Assembly (NCBI RefSeq): GCF_030053115.1
Contig: NZ_CP125619.1
Span: 5,568,001-5,632,000, forward strand
Source of the DNA: Pseudomonas svalbardensis
GTDB lineage: Bacteria; Pseudomonadota; Gammaproteobacteria; Pseudomonadales; Pseudomonadaceae
Direction: 5' to 3'
DNA: 64,000 nucleotides
The notes under the pieces: model-generated
What the model was told of the DNA's origin: nothing
What the model saw: the letters and a program-made list of their open reading frames with translations, nothing else
The model's database searches: none
Made by a program: the position numbers and the translations under genes
Part shown: in pieces, positions 28,038-37,345 of the stretch
How positions within the stretch are numbered: the stretch's first letter is position 1
Layout: every line of letters begins with the position of its first letter

Positions 28038-29072
28038 ATGTCTATTTTTCTTTTATTACGCGTGTATGCCTCGTCCTTCTTCCACCGTTTCGGCTGGGCG
28101 GGACTGGCGATTGCCTTGGGCATCCACCTGAGCACGGCCTGGCTCGGCCTGGTGCTTCTGGGCGAACAACACCTCACCGCCCCCGCCACGTTTACCTATT
28201 TCTACCTCACCACCACGCTGACGGTAGGTTACGGCGATCTTGCTCCCCAAACCTCGGCGGGACGGGTTTTCGTGGCTACCTGGGTCATGCTCGGGGGCAT
28301 TGCGCTGCTGACGGCAGCCATCGGCAAAACCACCAGCAGCGTCATTGATGTATGGAGAAAAAGCATGAAGGGCAAAGGTGATTTCACCGGCAAGGTCGGT
28401 CACACCGTTCTCATCGGCTGGGAAGGTGCGTCCAGCGAGCGAGTCATTGAATTACTGCTGCAGGACGAAACGTCCAATGACAACTTGATCGTCATTTGCG
28501 ATAGCGACCTCGAAGAAAACCCCATGCCGGGCAAAGCAGACTTTATCAAAGGCGAAAGTCTGTCCTCTGCCGCACTTTTGCTGCGTGCCGGCGTTCCCGG
28601 TGCCGAGCGCGTCCTGGTGCGAACCCATTCAGACGATCTGTCCCTGGCCACCGTGCTGGCGATCAATCAACTGAGCCCTGTCGGGCATGTGGTCGCCCAC
28701 TTCAATGACAGTGAAATCGCCGCGCTCGCCAGCGCCTACGCGCCCAGCCTGGAGTGCACCTCAAGCATGGCCATCGAGATGTTGGTGCGCGCCTCTCAGG
28801 ATCCGGGCTCGTCAGTAGTCATCAATGAATTGCTGTGCGTGGGTCAAGGCGCCACCCAGTACCTGATGAAACTGCCCGAGGCTTTTGAAGCAACATTCGG
28901 CGATCTGTATGCACAGATGAAAGAGCATCACAACGCGACCCTTATAGGGTACCGCGCCAAAGGCGCCCGACACCCTTCGATCAACCCGCCCGGCGCCACT
29001 CGCGTTGAGGGCGGTGAACTCTTCTACATCGCCTCCACTCGCCTCAAGGAAATCTCCAATGGGATGGTTTAA
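28038..29072 (+). CDS. Two-helix potassium channel with cytosolic TrkA/RCK-like domains
   Basis: A 344-residue protein. Membrane helices at about 20-42 and 75-95 flank a pore loop with the selectivity filter TVGYGD (62-67). The cytosolic part (about 115-340) resembles tandem RCK/TrkA-N plus TrkA-C modules (VLIGWEGASSERVIELLL, VICDSDLEENP), usually gated by ligands or nucleotide. Overlaps the next gene by 14 bp. Ion-channel genes often accompany PspA-type operons, suggesting restoration of membrane potential. Confidence 0.87.
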   Translation: MSIFLLLRVYASSFFHRFGWAGLAIALGIHLSTAWLGLVLLGEQHLTAPATFTYFYLTTTLTVGYGDLAPQTSAGRVFVATWVMLGGIALLTAAIGKTTSSVIDVWRKSMKGKGDFTGKVGHTVLIGWEGASSERVIELLLQDETSNDNLIVICDSDLEENPMPGKADFIKGESLSSAALLLRAGVPGAERVLVRTHSDDLSLATVLAINQLSPVGHVVAHFNDSEIAALASAYAPSLECTSSMAIEMLVRASQDPGSSVVINELLCVGQGATQYLMKLPEAFEATFGDLYAQMKEHHNATLIGYRAKGARHPSINPPGATRVEGGELFYIASTRLKEISNGMV

Positions 29073-29733
29073 ACAGTTGATGGGGCTTGAGGCCCCGAAA
29101 GCGAATACGGAATCGAAATGGACAACCAACGAAACCCTGCCCGCCATCGGTCCGCTGGGCCTGGCATTGGGTAAAGAGGTGATGTTCGACACCACCCTGA
29201 AGTTGTTGCTCGACGGTAACACCACAGTGGTGATCCCTGGCGCCCAACAGATCTGGAGCGCTGGCACTGTTGATCTCGGGCAGTCGACCTGGCTGTCACG
29301 CTATTACATGAACGACGAAGATTACTGGCTGCAAGTGCACACCACCGGCGCCATCGCCGGGCAGGTCGAGTCGGTGATCCTGTTCAACTACCTCAGTTAC
29401 GTGACCATCAGCAGCGAGGCGGAGTTGAGTCGGTTGGCCGGCCCGCAAAGCCTTATCGGTCTGCCGACCTACACCCACAACGGCGTCGAATACACCCGCG
29501 AATGGGGCACCGAGGATGGCCAGACAGAACTGGTAGCGTTGAGCGAATACCTGAAAAACACGGATGAGTCCTACAGCATTGAACACCGTTCGATGCTGTA
29601 CGCGCGCGAAACCGGCCTGACCGATCGCCGTGAATTCCTGCTGTTTTCCGTCGAAGAAGATGCCGAAGGTGCCATCAGCCTGAGCACGTCGCGGGGCATT
29701 TCGCTGTACACCACCGACCTGAACACTTTTTAA
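29059..29733 (+). CDS. yjfK: DUF2491 protein (YjfK-like)
   Basis: A 224-residue soluble protein starting MGWFKQLMGLEAPKAN inside the end of the channel gene. It has a short N-terminal amphipathic segment and a beta-rich body (ETLPAIGPLGLALGKEVMFDTTLKLLL). DUF2491 is of unknown function but is consistently found with PspA and DUF350 genes. Translation is likely coupled with the channel. Confidence 0.83.
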   Translation: MGWFKQLMGLEAPKANTESKWTTNETLPAIGPLGLALGKEVMFDTTLKLLLDGNTTVVIPGAQQIWSAGTVDLGQSTWLSRYYMNDEDYWLQVHTTGAIAGQVESVILFNYLSYVTISSEAELSRLAGPQSLIGLPTYTHNGVEYTREWGTEDGQTELVALSEYLKNTDESYSIEHRSMLYARETGLTDRREFLLFSVEEDAEGAISLSTSRGISLYTTDLNTF

Positions 29734-29748
29734 ATAAGGAAGAATTCC

Positions 29749-30177
29749 ATGCTAGAAGCGCTCTCCATCTCCCTGAACAAAGCCGCCGTGTTCGGGTTTG
29801 TTGCGTACATCCTCGGCGCCGCTGTGCTGTTCGCGCTGTTCCAGTTCATCTACACCCGAATCACTCCGCACAAGGAGTTTGAACTGATCCGTTCGGGCAA
29901 CGTCGCGGCCGCAATCGCTTTGGGCGGTGCGCTCATCGGTTTCGCGATACCGGCCAGCAATGTGATTGCCTACTCGATCAGCCTGCTCGACTTTGTCGTC
30001 TGGTCGCTGATCGCCGCCGTCGTGCAACTGCTGGCGTTCCTGGTGACTAGCCTGGTCTTGAAAGGCACGTCGGAACGCATCAAGAAAGGTGAAATCGCGG
30101 CGGGTGTCTATGTCGCGGCCGTGGCCATCAGCGTCGGCATGTTGAACGCCGCCTGCATGACCCCTACCCCGAACTGA
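29749..30177 (+). CDS. yjfL: DUF350 membrane protein (YjfL-like)
   Basis: A 142-residue protein with four membrane helices in the two-fold repeat typical of DUF350 (AAIALGGALIGFAIPASN and VAAVAISVGMLNAACMTP). A AAGGAAG precedes the ATG by about seven bases. Function unknown; in E. coli YjfL has the same place between yjfK and yjfM. Confidence 0.86.
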   Translation: MLEALSISLNKAAVFGFVAYILGAAVLFALFQFIYTRITPHKEFELIRSGNVAAAIALGGALIGFAIPASNVIAYSISLLDFVVWSLIAAVVQLLAFLVTSLVLKGTSERIKKGEIAAGVYVAAVAISVGMLNAACMTPTPN

Positions 30178-30195
30178 TCGCGCAGGGAGCTCCCG

Positions 30196-30909
30196 ATGAA
30201 ACGAAGCAAGTACGTTCAACTGTCGCTGGCCGCCTCGGTCGCCATGGCGATATCCGGCTGCGGGCCGACGGAAAAAACCTACCCGGTGCAGAAGAAGTAC
30301 AACTTCCAGTCCGTCCAGCAATGTGCCGATGAAAAACTCCCGGTAGACGTCTGCTCTGACGCCTACATGGCTGCCATGACGGAGCATCGGCGCATTGCGC
30401 CGGTCTACGACAATCAGGCCGATTGCGACGCGGACTTTGTCGCAGACTGGTGCCAGCAAGATTCCACCGGCAAGTTCATCCCGAAACTGGGCGGTTTCGA
30501 ACTGACCGCCGATGGCGAAGTGACGCAGTCCCAAGTGGACGCGGCCAAGGCCCAACTGCCCGCCTCGGAAGCGAACAGTGGAGGCTCCGGATTCTCCGGC
30601 ACCAGCCTGCTGACCGGTTTGCTGATCGGCAACATGCTGAGCAACAACCGCAACAGCTTTTTCTCGCAACCGGTGTATCGCTACCGCGATGACCGCGGCG
30701 GTTACTCGTCTTCCACGCTCAGCCAGCGGATTGCCAAGGGCTCGACCTTTACCAAGTCCAATCAGGCGAGGTACGGCAGCAGCAACTACGCCGATTCGAT
30801 TCGTTCCGCCAGCAAGCCGGTGTCGGTTGCCTCGTCCACCTCCCGTGGCGGTTTCGGCAGCAAGGCCAGCGCACGCAGTGGCTGGGGCGGCGGCGGTTCG
30901 AGCAGTTAA
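30196..30909 (+). CDS. yjfM: DUF1190 lipoprotein (YjfM-like)
   Basis: A 237-residue exported protein; the N-terminus MKRSKYVQLSLAASVAMAISGCGP has a lipobox-like ISGC, so it may be a lipoprotein. Conserved Cys residues lie in QQCADEKLPVDVC and DCDADFVADWC. The C-terminal 80 residues are Ser/Gly/Arg-rich and low complexity (SRGGFGSKASARSGWGGGGSSS). The domain belongs to DUF1190, paired with YjfC enzymes. Confidence 0.83.
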   Translation: MKRSKYVQLSLAASVAMAISGCGPTEKTYPVQKKYNFQSVQQCADEKLPVDVCSDAYMAAMTEHRRIAPVYDNQADCDADFVADWCQQDSTGKFIPKLGGFELTADGEVTQSQVDAAKAQLPASEANSGGSGFSGTSLLTGLLIGNMLSNNRNSFFSQPVYRYRDDRGGYSSSTLSQRIAKGSTFTKSNQARYGSSNYADSIRSASKPVSVASSTSRGGFGSKASARSGWGGGGSSS

Positions 30910-30921
30910 GGAAACCGGGCC

Positions 30922-32079
30922 ATGAAAAAGATTCTCTGCGCAGAACGTCATGACTGGAAACAGACCGCCGAAAGCCTCGGCTTTCTGTTCCATACCATCG
31001 ACGACGAACCCTATTGGGACGAGAGCGCGTATTACCAGTTCACGCTCAAGCAGATCGAAAACGATCTCGAAGACCCGACCACCGAAATTCATGAGATGTG
31101 CATGGACCTGGTAGCCCGGGTGGTTCAGAGCGAAGAGTTGCTGGAGCGCCTGAGCATTCCTGCGCCGTTCTTCGATATGATTCGGACTTCATGGCTCGAA
31201 GGCCACCCGCACCTCTATGGGCGCATGGACTTCTCGTATAACGGCACCGGACCGGCAAAATTGCTGGAACTCAACTACGACACGCCGACCAGCCTCTATG
31301 AAGCGGCAGCGTTTCAGTGGGGCTGGCTGGAGCAATGCATCGAACGCGGCTTATTGCCCAAGCATGCCGACCAGTTCAACAGCATTGACACCAAACTGCA
31401 TCAGGCCTTCGCCCAGCTACAGCTTAAACAGCCTTTCTATTTCGCCTCGATGAAAGACTCAGTCGAGGACAAGGGCACCACCGATTACCTGCGCCTGATC
31501 GCCGAAAAAGTCGGAATAGAATCACGCCACATCGACATCGAAGACATCGGCCTCACCGCTGACGGACGTTTCGTCGATCTGGAAGATCGCTGGATTCCTC
31601 ACCTGTTCAAACTGCATGCGTGGGAGTTCATCTTCCACGAGCCCTTCGGTGCAGCGATTGCCCAGAGTGATACGCAGTTTTTCGAGCCCGCGTGGAAATC
31701 CATCATTTCCAACAAAGGCATCCTGCCGCTGCTATGGGACTCCAACAAAGGACACCCGAACCTGCTCGCCGCCCACCTGGATACCAATCCGAACACAGCG
31801 GTGCCCAAGGGCTGGGTGCGCAAACCGTTCTTCTCGCGGGAAGGCGCCAACATCGAGTTGCAAACCGCTGAGGGCCTGATCGTAAAAGAGGACGGCCCCT
31901 ACACCGACGCGCCGTTTATCCTTCAGGAATTCGCACCGTTGCCGCAGTTTGGCGACAGCTACACGCTGGTGGGCTCGTGGGTGATTGGCGACCAAGCGGC
32001 CGGCATTGGCGTGCGGGAAGACAACAGTTTGATCACCAAGGATTCGAGCCGGTTTCTGCCACATCTGATCCTCGACTGA
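30922..32079 (+). CDS. yjfC: Glutathionylspermidine synthase-family ATP-grasp ligase (YjfC-like)
   Basis: A 385-residue protein lacking the amidase domain of full Gsp enzymes. Motifs match the C-terminal ATP-grasp synthase: GRMDFSYNGTGPAKLLELNYDTPTSLYEA, IISNKGILPLLWDSNKGHPNL, and LQEFAPLPQFGDSYTLVGSWVIGDQAAGIGVRED. Known family members join spermidine to glutathione, but YjfC-like proteins may ligate other amines or peptides. Last gene of the stress operon; the 106 bp that follow hold a separate promoter region. Confidence 0.87.
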   Translation: MKKILCAERHDWKQTAESLGFLFHTIDDEPYWDESAYYQFTLKQIENDLEDPTTEIHEMCMDLVARVVQSEELLERLSIPAPFFDMIRTSWLEGHPHLYGRMDFSYNGTGPAKLLELNYDTPTSLYEAAAFQWGWLEQCIERGLLPKHADQFNSIDTKLHQAFAQLQLKQPFYFASMKDSVEDKGTTDYLRLIAEKVGIESRHIDIEDIGLTADGRFVDLEDRWIPHLFKLHAWEFIFHEPFGAAIAQSDTQFFEPAWKSIISNKGILPLLWDSNKGHPNLLAAHLDTNPNTAVPKGWVRKPFFSREGANIELQTAEGLIVKEDGPYTDAPFILQEFAPLPQFGDSYTLVGSWVIGDQAAGIGVREDNSLITKDSSRFLPHLILD

Positions 32080-32185
32080 TCCATCCATCGCCGGTGTGGA
32101 CATAAGTACGATGCCCGCAAGACTTATAGCTGAAATGCCGGATAATGGCGGCCAAATCGTCTAGCCGTTATTCTGGTAATCCCCC

Positions 32186-34390
32186 ATGGAAATCAAGGTC
32201 AACTTTCTCGACAACCTTCGACTTGAAGCCAAGTTCGACGACTTCACGGTGGTGGCCGATCAACCTATCCGCTACAAGGGCGATGGCTCGGCACCGGGTC
32301 CGTTCGACTACTTCCTGGCTTCGTCGGCGTTGTGTGCGGCTTATTTCGTGAAGCTGTACTGCGACACTCGCAGTATTCCCACCGAAAACATCCGCCTTTC
32401 GCAAAACAACATTGTTGATCCGGAAAACCGCTACAACCAGATTTTCAAGATCCAGGTCGAGTTGCCGGCGGATATTTCCGACAAGGACCGCCAGGGCATC
32501 CTGCGTTCCATCGACCGGTGTACCGTGAAAAAAGTGGTCCAGGCCGGGCCTGAGTTTGTGATCGAAGAGGTGGAAAACCTCGACGCCGATGCCCAAGCGT
32601 TGCTGATGCCTGCTTCTACCTCAGAGGCGAGCACGTATATTGCGGGCAAGGATCTGCCGCTGGAGCAGACCATCGCCAATATGTCGGCCATTCTGGCGGA
32701 CCTGGGCATGAAGATTGAAATCGCCTCGTGGCGCAATATCGTTCCCAACGTGTGGTCGCTGCATATCCGCGATGCGCACTCGCCGATGTGTTTTACCAAC
32801 GGCAAGGGCGCAACCAAGGAAGGCGCGCTGGCGTCGGCGTTGGGCGAGTTTATCGAGCGACTCAACTGCAACTTCTTCTACAACGATCAGTTCTGGGGCG
32901 AAGAGATCGCCAACGCGCCGTTCGTACACTACCCGGACGAACGCTGGTTCAAGCCTGGCCGTAAAGATGAGCTGCCAACTGAAATTCTCGACGAGTACTG
33001 CCTGAAGATTTACAACCGCGACGGCGAGTTACGTGGTTCCCATCTGATCGATACCAACTCGGGCAATGAAGAGCGCGGCATCTGCTCGCTGCCGTACGTG
33101 CGCCAGTCGGACGGCGAGGTGGTGTATTTCCCGTCCAACCTGATTGAAAACCTTTTCCTGAGCAACGGCATGAGTGCCGGTAACACGCTGGCCGAAGCCC
33201 AGGTGCAGTGCCTGTCGGAGATCTTCGAGCGCGCGGTAAAACGCGAAATCATCGAAGGTGAATTTGCATTGCCGGATGTGCCGGCCGATGTGCTGGCGAA
33301 GTACCCCGGGATACTGGCCGGTATTCAGGCGCTGGAAGAGCAAGGGTTCCCCGTGTTGGTGAAGGATGCATCCCTGGGCGGTGAATTCCCGGTGATGTGC
33401 GTCACGTTGATGAACCCGCGTACCGGCGGTGTGTTCGCCTCGTTCGGCGCGCACCCGAGCCTGGAAGTGGCGCTGGAGCGCAGCCTGACCGAACTGCTCC
33501 AGGGCCGCAGCTTCGAAGGCCTCAACGACTTGCCCCAGCCGACGTTTGAAGGCCATGCGGTGACCGAGCCGAATAACTTCGTCGAGCACTTCATCGATTC
33601 CAGCGGCGTGGTGTCGTGGCGCTTCTTCAGTGCCAAGTCGGATTACGAATTCGTGGAGTGGGACTTCTCCGGCCAGGGTGAAAACTCGAATGCCGAAGAA
33701 GCCGCGACCTTGTTCGGCATTCTCGAAGGCATGGGCAAGGAAGTGTACATGGCGGTCTACGAGCATATCGGCGCGACGGCATGCCGCATCCTGGTGCCGG
33801 ACTATTCGGAAATCTATCCCGTGGACGACCTGATCTGGGATAACACCAACAAAGCGCTTTTCTTCCGCGCCGATATCCTGAACCTGCATCGCCTGGACGA
33901 CGACGAACTGCAAGCGCTGGTTGAGCGCCTGGTGGAAAGTGAGCTGGATGACTACACCGACATCACCTCCCTGATCGGCATCGAATTTGACGACAATACG
34001 GCCTGGGGTCAGCTGACGATCCTGGAGTTGAAGCTGCTGATTTATCTCGCCTTGCAGCAATTTGAAGAGGCGAAAGAGGCAGTGGAGATGTTCCTGCAGT
34101 ACAACGACAACACGGTTGAGCGCGGCTTGTTCTACCAAGCCGTCAACGCGGTGCTGGAGATGAAGCTGGACGAAGACCTGGCACTGGAAGACTACGAGGC
34201 CAATTTCCGCCGGATGTTTGGCAACGAACGAATGGATGCAGTGATCGGCTCGGTCGATGGCAGCGTGCGCTTCCATGGTTTGACGCCGACCAGCATCAAA
34301 CTGGAAGGGCTCGATAGACACCTGCGGTTGATCGATAGCTACAAGAAACTGCACTCGGCACGGGCCAATGTGACCACTTTACTCAGTTAA
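32186..34390 (+). CDS. OsmC domain / YcaO domain fusion protein
   Basis: A 734-residue protein. The N-terminal about 140 residues are an OsmC-like peroxidase-type domain (FDYFLASSALCAAYFVKLYC, with Cys49/Cys56-like positions). The rest is a YcaO domain (HSPMCFTNGKGATKEGALASALGEFIERLNCNFFY through NTLAEAQVQCLSEIFERAVKREI and a C-terminal TPR-like tail). YcaO enzymes phosphorylate amide backbones; the E. coli form assists RimO-dependent methylthiolation of ribosomal protein S12. Downstream terminator follows directly. The stand-alone type suggests the ribosomal role rather than a RiPP pathway. Confidence 0.88.
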   Translation: MEIKVNFLDNLRLEAKFDDFTVVADQPIRYKGDGSAPGPFDYFLASSALCAAYFVKLYCDTRSIPTENIRLSQNNIVDPENRYNQIFKIQVELPADISDKDRQGILRSIDRCTVKKVVQAGPEFVIEEVENLDADAQALLMPASTSEASTYIAGKDLPLEQTIANMSAILADLGMKIEIASWRNIVPNVWSLHIRDAHSPMCFTNGKGATKEGALASALGEFIERLNCNFFYNDQFWGEEIANAPFVHYPDERWFKPGRKDELPTEILDEYCLKIYNRDGELRGSHLIDTNSGNEERGICSLPYVRQSDGEVVYFPSNLIENLFLSNGMSAGNTLAEAQVQCLSEIFERAVKREIIEGEFALPDVPADVLAKYPGILAGIQALEEQGFPVLVKDASLGGEFPVMCVTLMNPRTGGVFASFGAHPSLEVALERSLTELLQGRSFEGLNDLPQPTFEGHAVTEPNNFVEHFIDSSGVVSWRFFSAKSDYEFVEWDFSGQGENSNAEEAATLFGILEGMGKEVYMAVYEHIGATACRILVPDYSEIYPVDDLIWDNTNKALFFRADILNLHRLDDDELQALVERLVESELDDYTDITSLIGIEFDDNTAWGQLTILELKLLIYLALQQFEEAKEAVEMFLQYNDNTVERGLFYQAVNAVLEMKLDEDLALEDYEANFRRMFGNERMDAVIGSVDGSVRFHGLTPTSIKLEGLDRHLRLIDSYKKLHSARANVTTLLS

Positions 34391-34406
34391 CAGCGCCCAC
34401 AAAAAA

Positions 34407-34437
34407 GCGAAGCCAGATCACTGGCTTCGCTTTTTTT
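34407..34437 (+). terminator. Strong intrinsic terminator after the OsmC-YcaO gene
   Basis: Perfect 10-bp stem GCGAAGCCAG / CTGGCTTCGC with a 4-base loop and seven T residues, preceded by an A-tract that could make it bidirectional. It marks the left end of core sequence before the accessory island. Confidence 0.92.
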
Positions 34438-34462
34438 ATTACTTACTGGATAGCGGCTTAAC

Positions 34463-34670
34463 GGCCGTGTCGATTTTTAGAAAACGTCGAGTGATTGGGG
34501 ACTTTATCTTCAAGGCTCAACCGGCAGAACCAGCGATAGGCCAGGTTCAGATGGGCATCTTCGCACAACCGCCGTTCGGAGCGGATGCCATAGCAGTAGC
34601 CGACGATCAGCATGCGGATCATCAACTCAGGATCAATCGACGGACGCCCAATCAGGCTGTAGAAATCGGC
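34463..34670 (-). pseudogene. Transposase remnant (DUF772/IS1182- or IS5-like)
   Basis: Minus-strand translation gives LADFYSLIGRPSIDPELMIRM then LIVGYCYGIRSERRLCEDA and NLAYRWFCRLSLEDKVPNHS, the N-terminal part of a DUF772 transposase. An in-frame TAA lies immediately upstream and the catalytic DDE portion is missing, so it is a dead fragment. The rest of 34438-34848 shows no gene; a CCCGGCCA/TGGCCGGG hairpin (34811-34842) may end the leftward operon. Confidence 0.8.
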
Positions 34671-34848
34671 GAGGTAAATCGGTTATGGCGTAATGCGCGC
34701 ACGCTGGCGAACCACAATCCGCGAGTGTACAAGTCGCGGATTGTGGGCAATTACCTGATCAATGGCGCGTGGGTGTGACCAAGGGGATCGCCTGATAAAA
34801 CAGTTGAACACCCGGCCACCACCCGATCAGGCAATGGCCGGGCCAGAC

Positions 34849-36114
34849 TCAGCGATAGACCGGAAAACGACGGCACAGCGCGACAACCTGTTCGCGCACG
34901 TGGTGCCCGACCTTTTCGCTGCCTCCGTTTTCCAGGGCGTCCAGTACGTCGCACAACCAGCCGGCCACTTGCTCGCAGGCCTCCAAACCAAACCCGCGGG
35001 TGGTCACCGCCGGGGTACCGATACGAAGGCCGGATGTCACAAACGGTGAGCGCGGGTCATTCGGCACCGAGTTTTTGTTGGCTGTGATATAGGCACTGCT
35101 CAGGGCTGCGTCGGCCTCCTTGCCGGTGTAGGGCTTGTCGGACAGGTCGATCAGCATCATATGGTTGTCGGTGCCGCCCGAGACGATCTTGTACCCGCGC
35201 TTTTGCAACACCCCGGCCATGGCCCGGGCGTTGATGACCACTTGGGTCTGGTAGATGCTGAACTCCGGCGCAAGCGCTTCCTTGAACGCCACGGCCTTGG
35301 CCGCGATCTGGTGCATCAGCGGCCCGCCCTGCACGCCGGGAAACACAGCGGAATCGAGCTTTTTGTAGAAGGCTTCATCCTGTCCCTTGGACAAAATCAA
35401 ACCGCCGCGTGGCCCGCGCAGGGTTTTGTGCGTGGTGCTGGTGACCACATGCGCATGGGGAAGCGGGTCCGGGTATTCGCCCGCGGCGACCAGCCCGGCA
35501 ACGTGGGCCATATCGACCCAGAAGATAGCCCCTACCTTGTCGGCAATGCTGCGCATGCGTGCCCAGTCCTTGTGCCGCGAATACGCGGAAAAACCACCGA
35601 TCAACATTTTGGGGCGTGTCTGCAGTGCGATTCGCTCCATCTCATCATAGTCAAGAAAGCCGGTTTTCGGGTCCAGTCCGTAAGGCACGATGGTGTAGTG
35701 ACGCCCCGAAAAGTTGGCCGGGTTGCCGTGGGTCAGGTGACCGCCCTGGGCCAGGTTCATGCCCATCACCGTATCGCCGGGGTTGATCAGTGCCAGAAAG
35801 ACCGCCGCGTTGGCCTGGGCGCCCGCATGGGGTTGCACGTTAGCGTAGTCGCAGTCGAACAGGGCCTTGACCCGCTTGATGGCCAGCCGCTCGGCCACAT
35901 CGACGTATTCGCAGCCGCTGTAATAGCGCTTGCCAGGGTAGCCTTCGGCGTACTTGTTGGTGAGCACCGTGCTCTGGGTTTTCATCACCAGCGGGCTGGC
36001 ATAGTTTTCCGAGGCGATCAGCTCGATATGATCTTCCTGGCGATGCTCTTCGTTGTGAATCGATTCATACAGCTCAGGGTCGAAAGCGTTGAGGGTCAGC
36101 GTCGAGTCGTACAT
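34849..36114 (-). CDS. glyA: Serine hydroxymethyltransferase (island copy, PLP lysine intact)
   Basis: A 421-residue SHMT starting [19 protein letters not shown] at 36112-36114. It retains the whole catalytic set: [26 protein letters not shown] and the PLP lysine Lys230 in [13 protein letters not shown]. It interconverts serine and glycine with tetrahydrofolate. Last gene of a leftward operon with an aminotransferase, YggS, BenE-like and SerC genes. Because a Pseudomonas chromosome normally carries other glyA genes, this copy may supply substrate or act as a resistant version. Confidence 0.93.
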   Translation of the reverse strand: MYDSTLTLNAFDPELYESIHNEEHRQEDHIELIASENYASPLVMKTQSTVLTNKYAEGYPGKRYYSGCEYVDVAERLAIKRVKALFDCDYANVQPHAGAQANAAVFLALINPGDTVMGMNLAQGGHLTHGNPANFSGRHYTIVPYGLDPKTGFLDYDEMERIALQTRPKMLIGGFSAYSRHKDWARMRSIADKVGAIFWVDMAHVAGLVAAGEYPDPLPHAHVVTSTTHKTLRGPRGGLILSKGQDEAFYKKLDSAVFPGVQGGPLMHQIAAKAVAFKEALAPEFSIYQTQVVINARAMAGVLQKRGYKIVSGGTDNHMMLIDLSDKPYTGKEADAALSSAYITANKNSVPNDPRSPFVTSGLRIGTPAVTTRGFGLEACEQVAGWLCDVLDALENGGSEKVGHHVREQVVALCRRFPVYR

Positions 36115-36139
36115 GTGCAAAGTGTCCTTGGTCAAGAAT

Positions 36140-37321
36140 TCAAGCGGCGGGTGACAGCAGGCGCGTGATGCGCGCGGCGATGTCGTCGATCTGTGCGTCA
36201 TCGCAGATCAGCGGCGGCAACAGGCGCACGGTGGTGCCCCGTGTGACGGTGATCAGCAGACGTTGTTCTTCACGGGCCCGGCCGACCAGTTCGGCGCACG
36301 GGCCATTGAGTTCAATGCCGATCATCAAGCCGATGCCGCGAACGGACACCACCTCAGGATGGTTGCCCAGCGCCAGCTTCAAGGCCGCCAACAAGCGGCG
36401 GCCCGAGGCGGCAGCCCGTTGCGGGATGTGATCGCGCTGCATGATGTCGAGCACTGTGCAGCCCACGCGGCACGCCAACGGGTTACCGCCGAACGTGGAC
36501 GCATGGTGGCCGGGGGAAAACAGCTCGGCGGCCTTGCCCCGCGCCAGGCACGCGCCGATGGGGAAACCGTTGCCCAGCGCTTTGGCCAGGGTAATGACGT
36601 CCGGCTCGATGCCCGCATGCTCAAAGCCAAACCAGGTACCGGTGCGGCCCAGCCCGGTCTGCACTTCATCGATCATCATCAGCCAGTCGTGTTCATCACA
36701 CAGTTGGCGCAGGGCCTGCAGGTAGCCGGCAGAGGCGGCGTGCACGCCTCCCTCACCCTGCACCGGCTCGACGAGCACCGCAACGATATCGGGTGACTGC
36801 GCCGCGACCTGGCGAATCGCCTCGATGTTGTCGTAAGGCACTCGCACAAAGCCCGGCATCAGGGGCTCGAAGCCGCGATGCACGGCGGGGTTGCCGGTAG
36901 CGGCGAGGGTGGCCAGGGTGCGCCCGTGAAAACTGTTATCCATCACCAACACTTGCGGCTGGGTCACCTGCCGAGCGTTGGCGTGCAGGCGGGCCAGTTT
37001 GAGCGCCGCTTCGTTGGCCTCCGCTCCGGAGTTGCAGAAAAACGCCCGTTGCATGCCCGAGAGCAGGCACAGTCGTTCGCCCAATTGCTCCTGCCATGGG
37101 ATACGGAACAGGTTGGTCGTGTGCAGTAACACCGTGGCCTGTTCGGCGATGGCCGCGGCAATTTCGGGGTTGGCATGCCCCAGGCTCGCCACCGCCACAC
37201 CGGCGATGGCATCCAGGTATTCAACACCCTCGGTGTCCCACAACGAGGCGCCCTGGCCTCGGCTGAACGAAACCGGTTGTCGGGCTGAGGTGTGCATGAG
37301 GTAAGCGGGTGCAGCGGACAT
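36140..37321 (-). CDS. Class III aminotransferase, acetylornithine aminotransferase-like
   Basis: A 393-residue fold-type I PLP enzyme. [15 protein letters not shown] (phosphate binding), [22 protein letters not shown] and Lys247 in [12 protein letters not shown] form an intact active site. It resembles ArgD/AstC omega-aminotransferases (substrate with a distal amino group such as ornithine derivatives). Placement beside SHMT and YggS argues for a pathway role rather than arginine synthesis. Spacing to both neighbours is 24-25 bp. Confidence 0.9.
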   Translation of the reverse strand: MSAAPAYLMHTSARQPVSFSRGQGASLWDTEGVEYLDAIAGVAVASLGHANPEIAAAIAEQATVLLHTTNLFRIPWQEQLGERLCLLSGMQRAFFCNSGAEANEAALKLARLHANARQVTQPQVLVMDNSFHGRTLATLAATGNPAVHRGFEPLMPGFVRVPYDNIEAIRQVAAQSPDIVAVLVEPVQGEGGVHAASAGYLQALRQLCDEHDWLMMIDEVQTGLGRTGTWFGFEHAGIEPDVITLAKALGNGFPIGACLARGKAAELFSPGHHASTFGGNPLACRVGCTVLDIMQRDHIPQRAAASGRRLLAALKLALGNHPEVVSVRGIGLMIGIELNGPCAELVGRAREEQRLLITVTRGTTVRLLPPLICDDAQIDDIAARITRLLSPAA

Positions 37322-37345
37322 TGCGGGCCTTCCTGTAGAGGGGGA

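Noticed and set aside
33029..34354. Long minus-strand open frame opposite the OsmC-YcaO gene, and similar ones at 40951-42357 and 29752-31092
   Set aside because: Reverse-strand shadows of high-GC coding sequence with no family motifs; the opposite strand encodes clear proteins.
32186..34390. RiPP (azole-forming) YcaO cluster
   Set aside because: No precursor peptide, E1-like partner or dehydrogenase nearby; the OsmC fusion and isolation fit the ribosome-related YcaO type.
34690..34778. Short plus-strand frame ending IVGNYLINGAWV
   Set aside because: No start context or known C-terminus; part of degenerate sequence beside the transposase remnant.
36115..36139. Glycine riboswitch before the island SHMT gene
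   Set aside because: Only 25 bp separate it from the upstream aminotransferase gene, too short for an aptamer.
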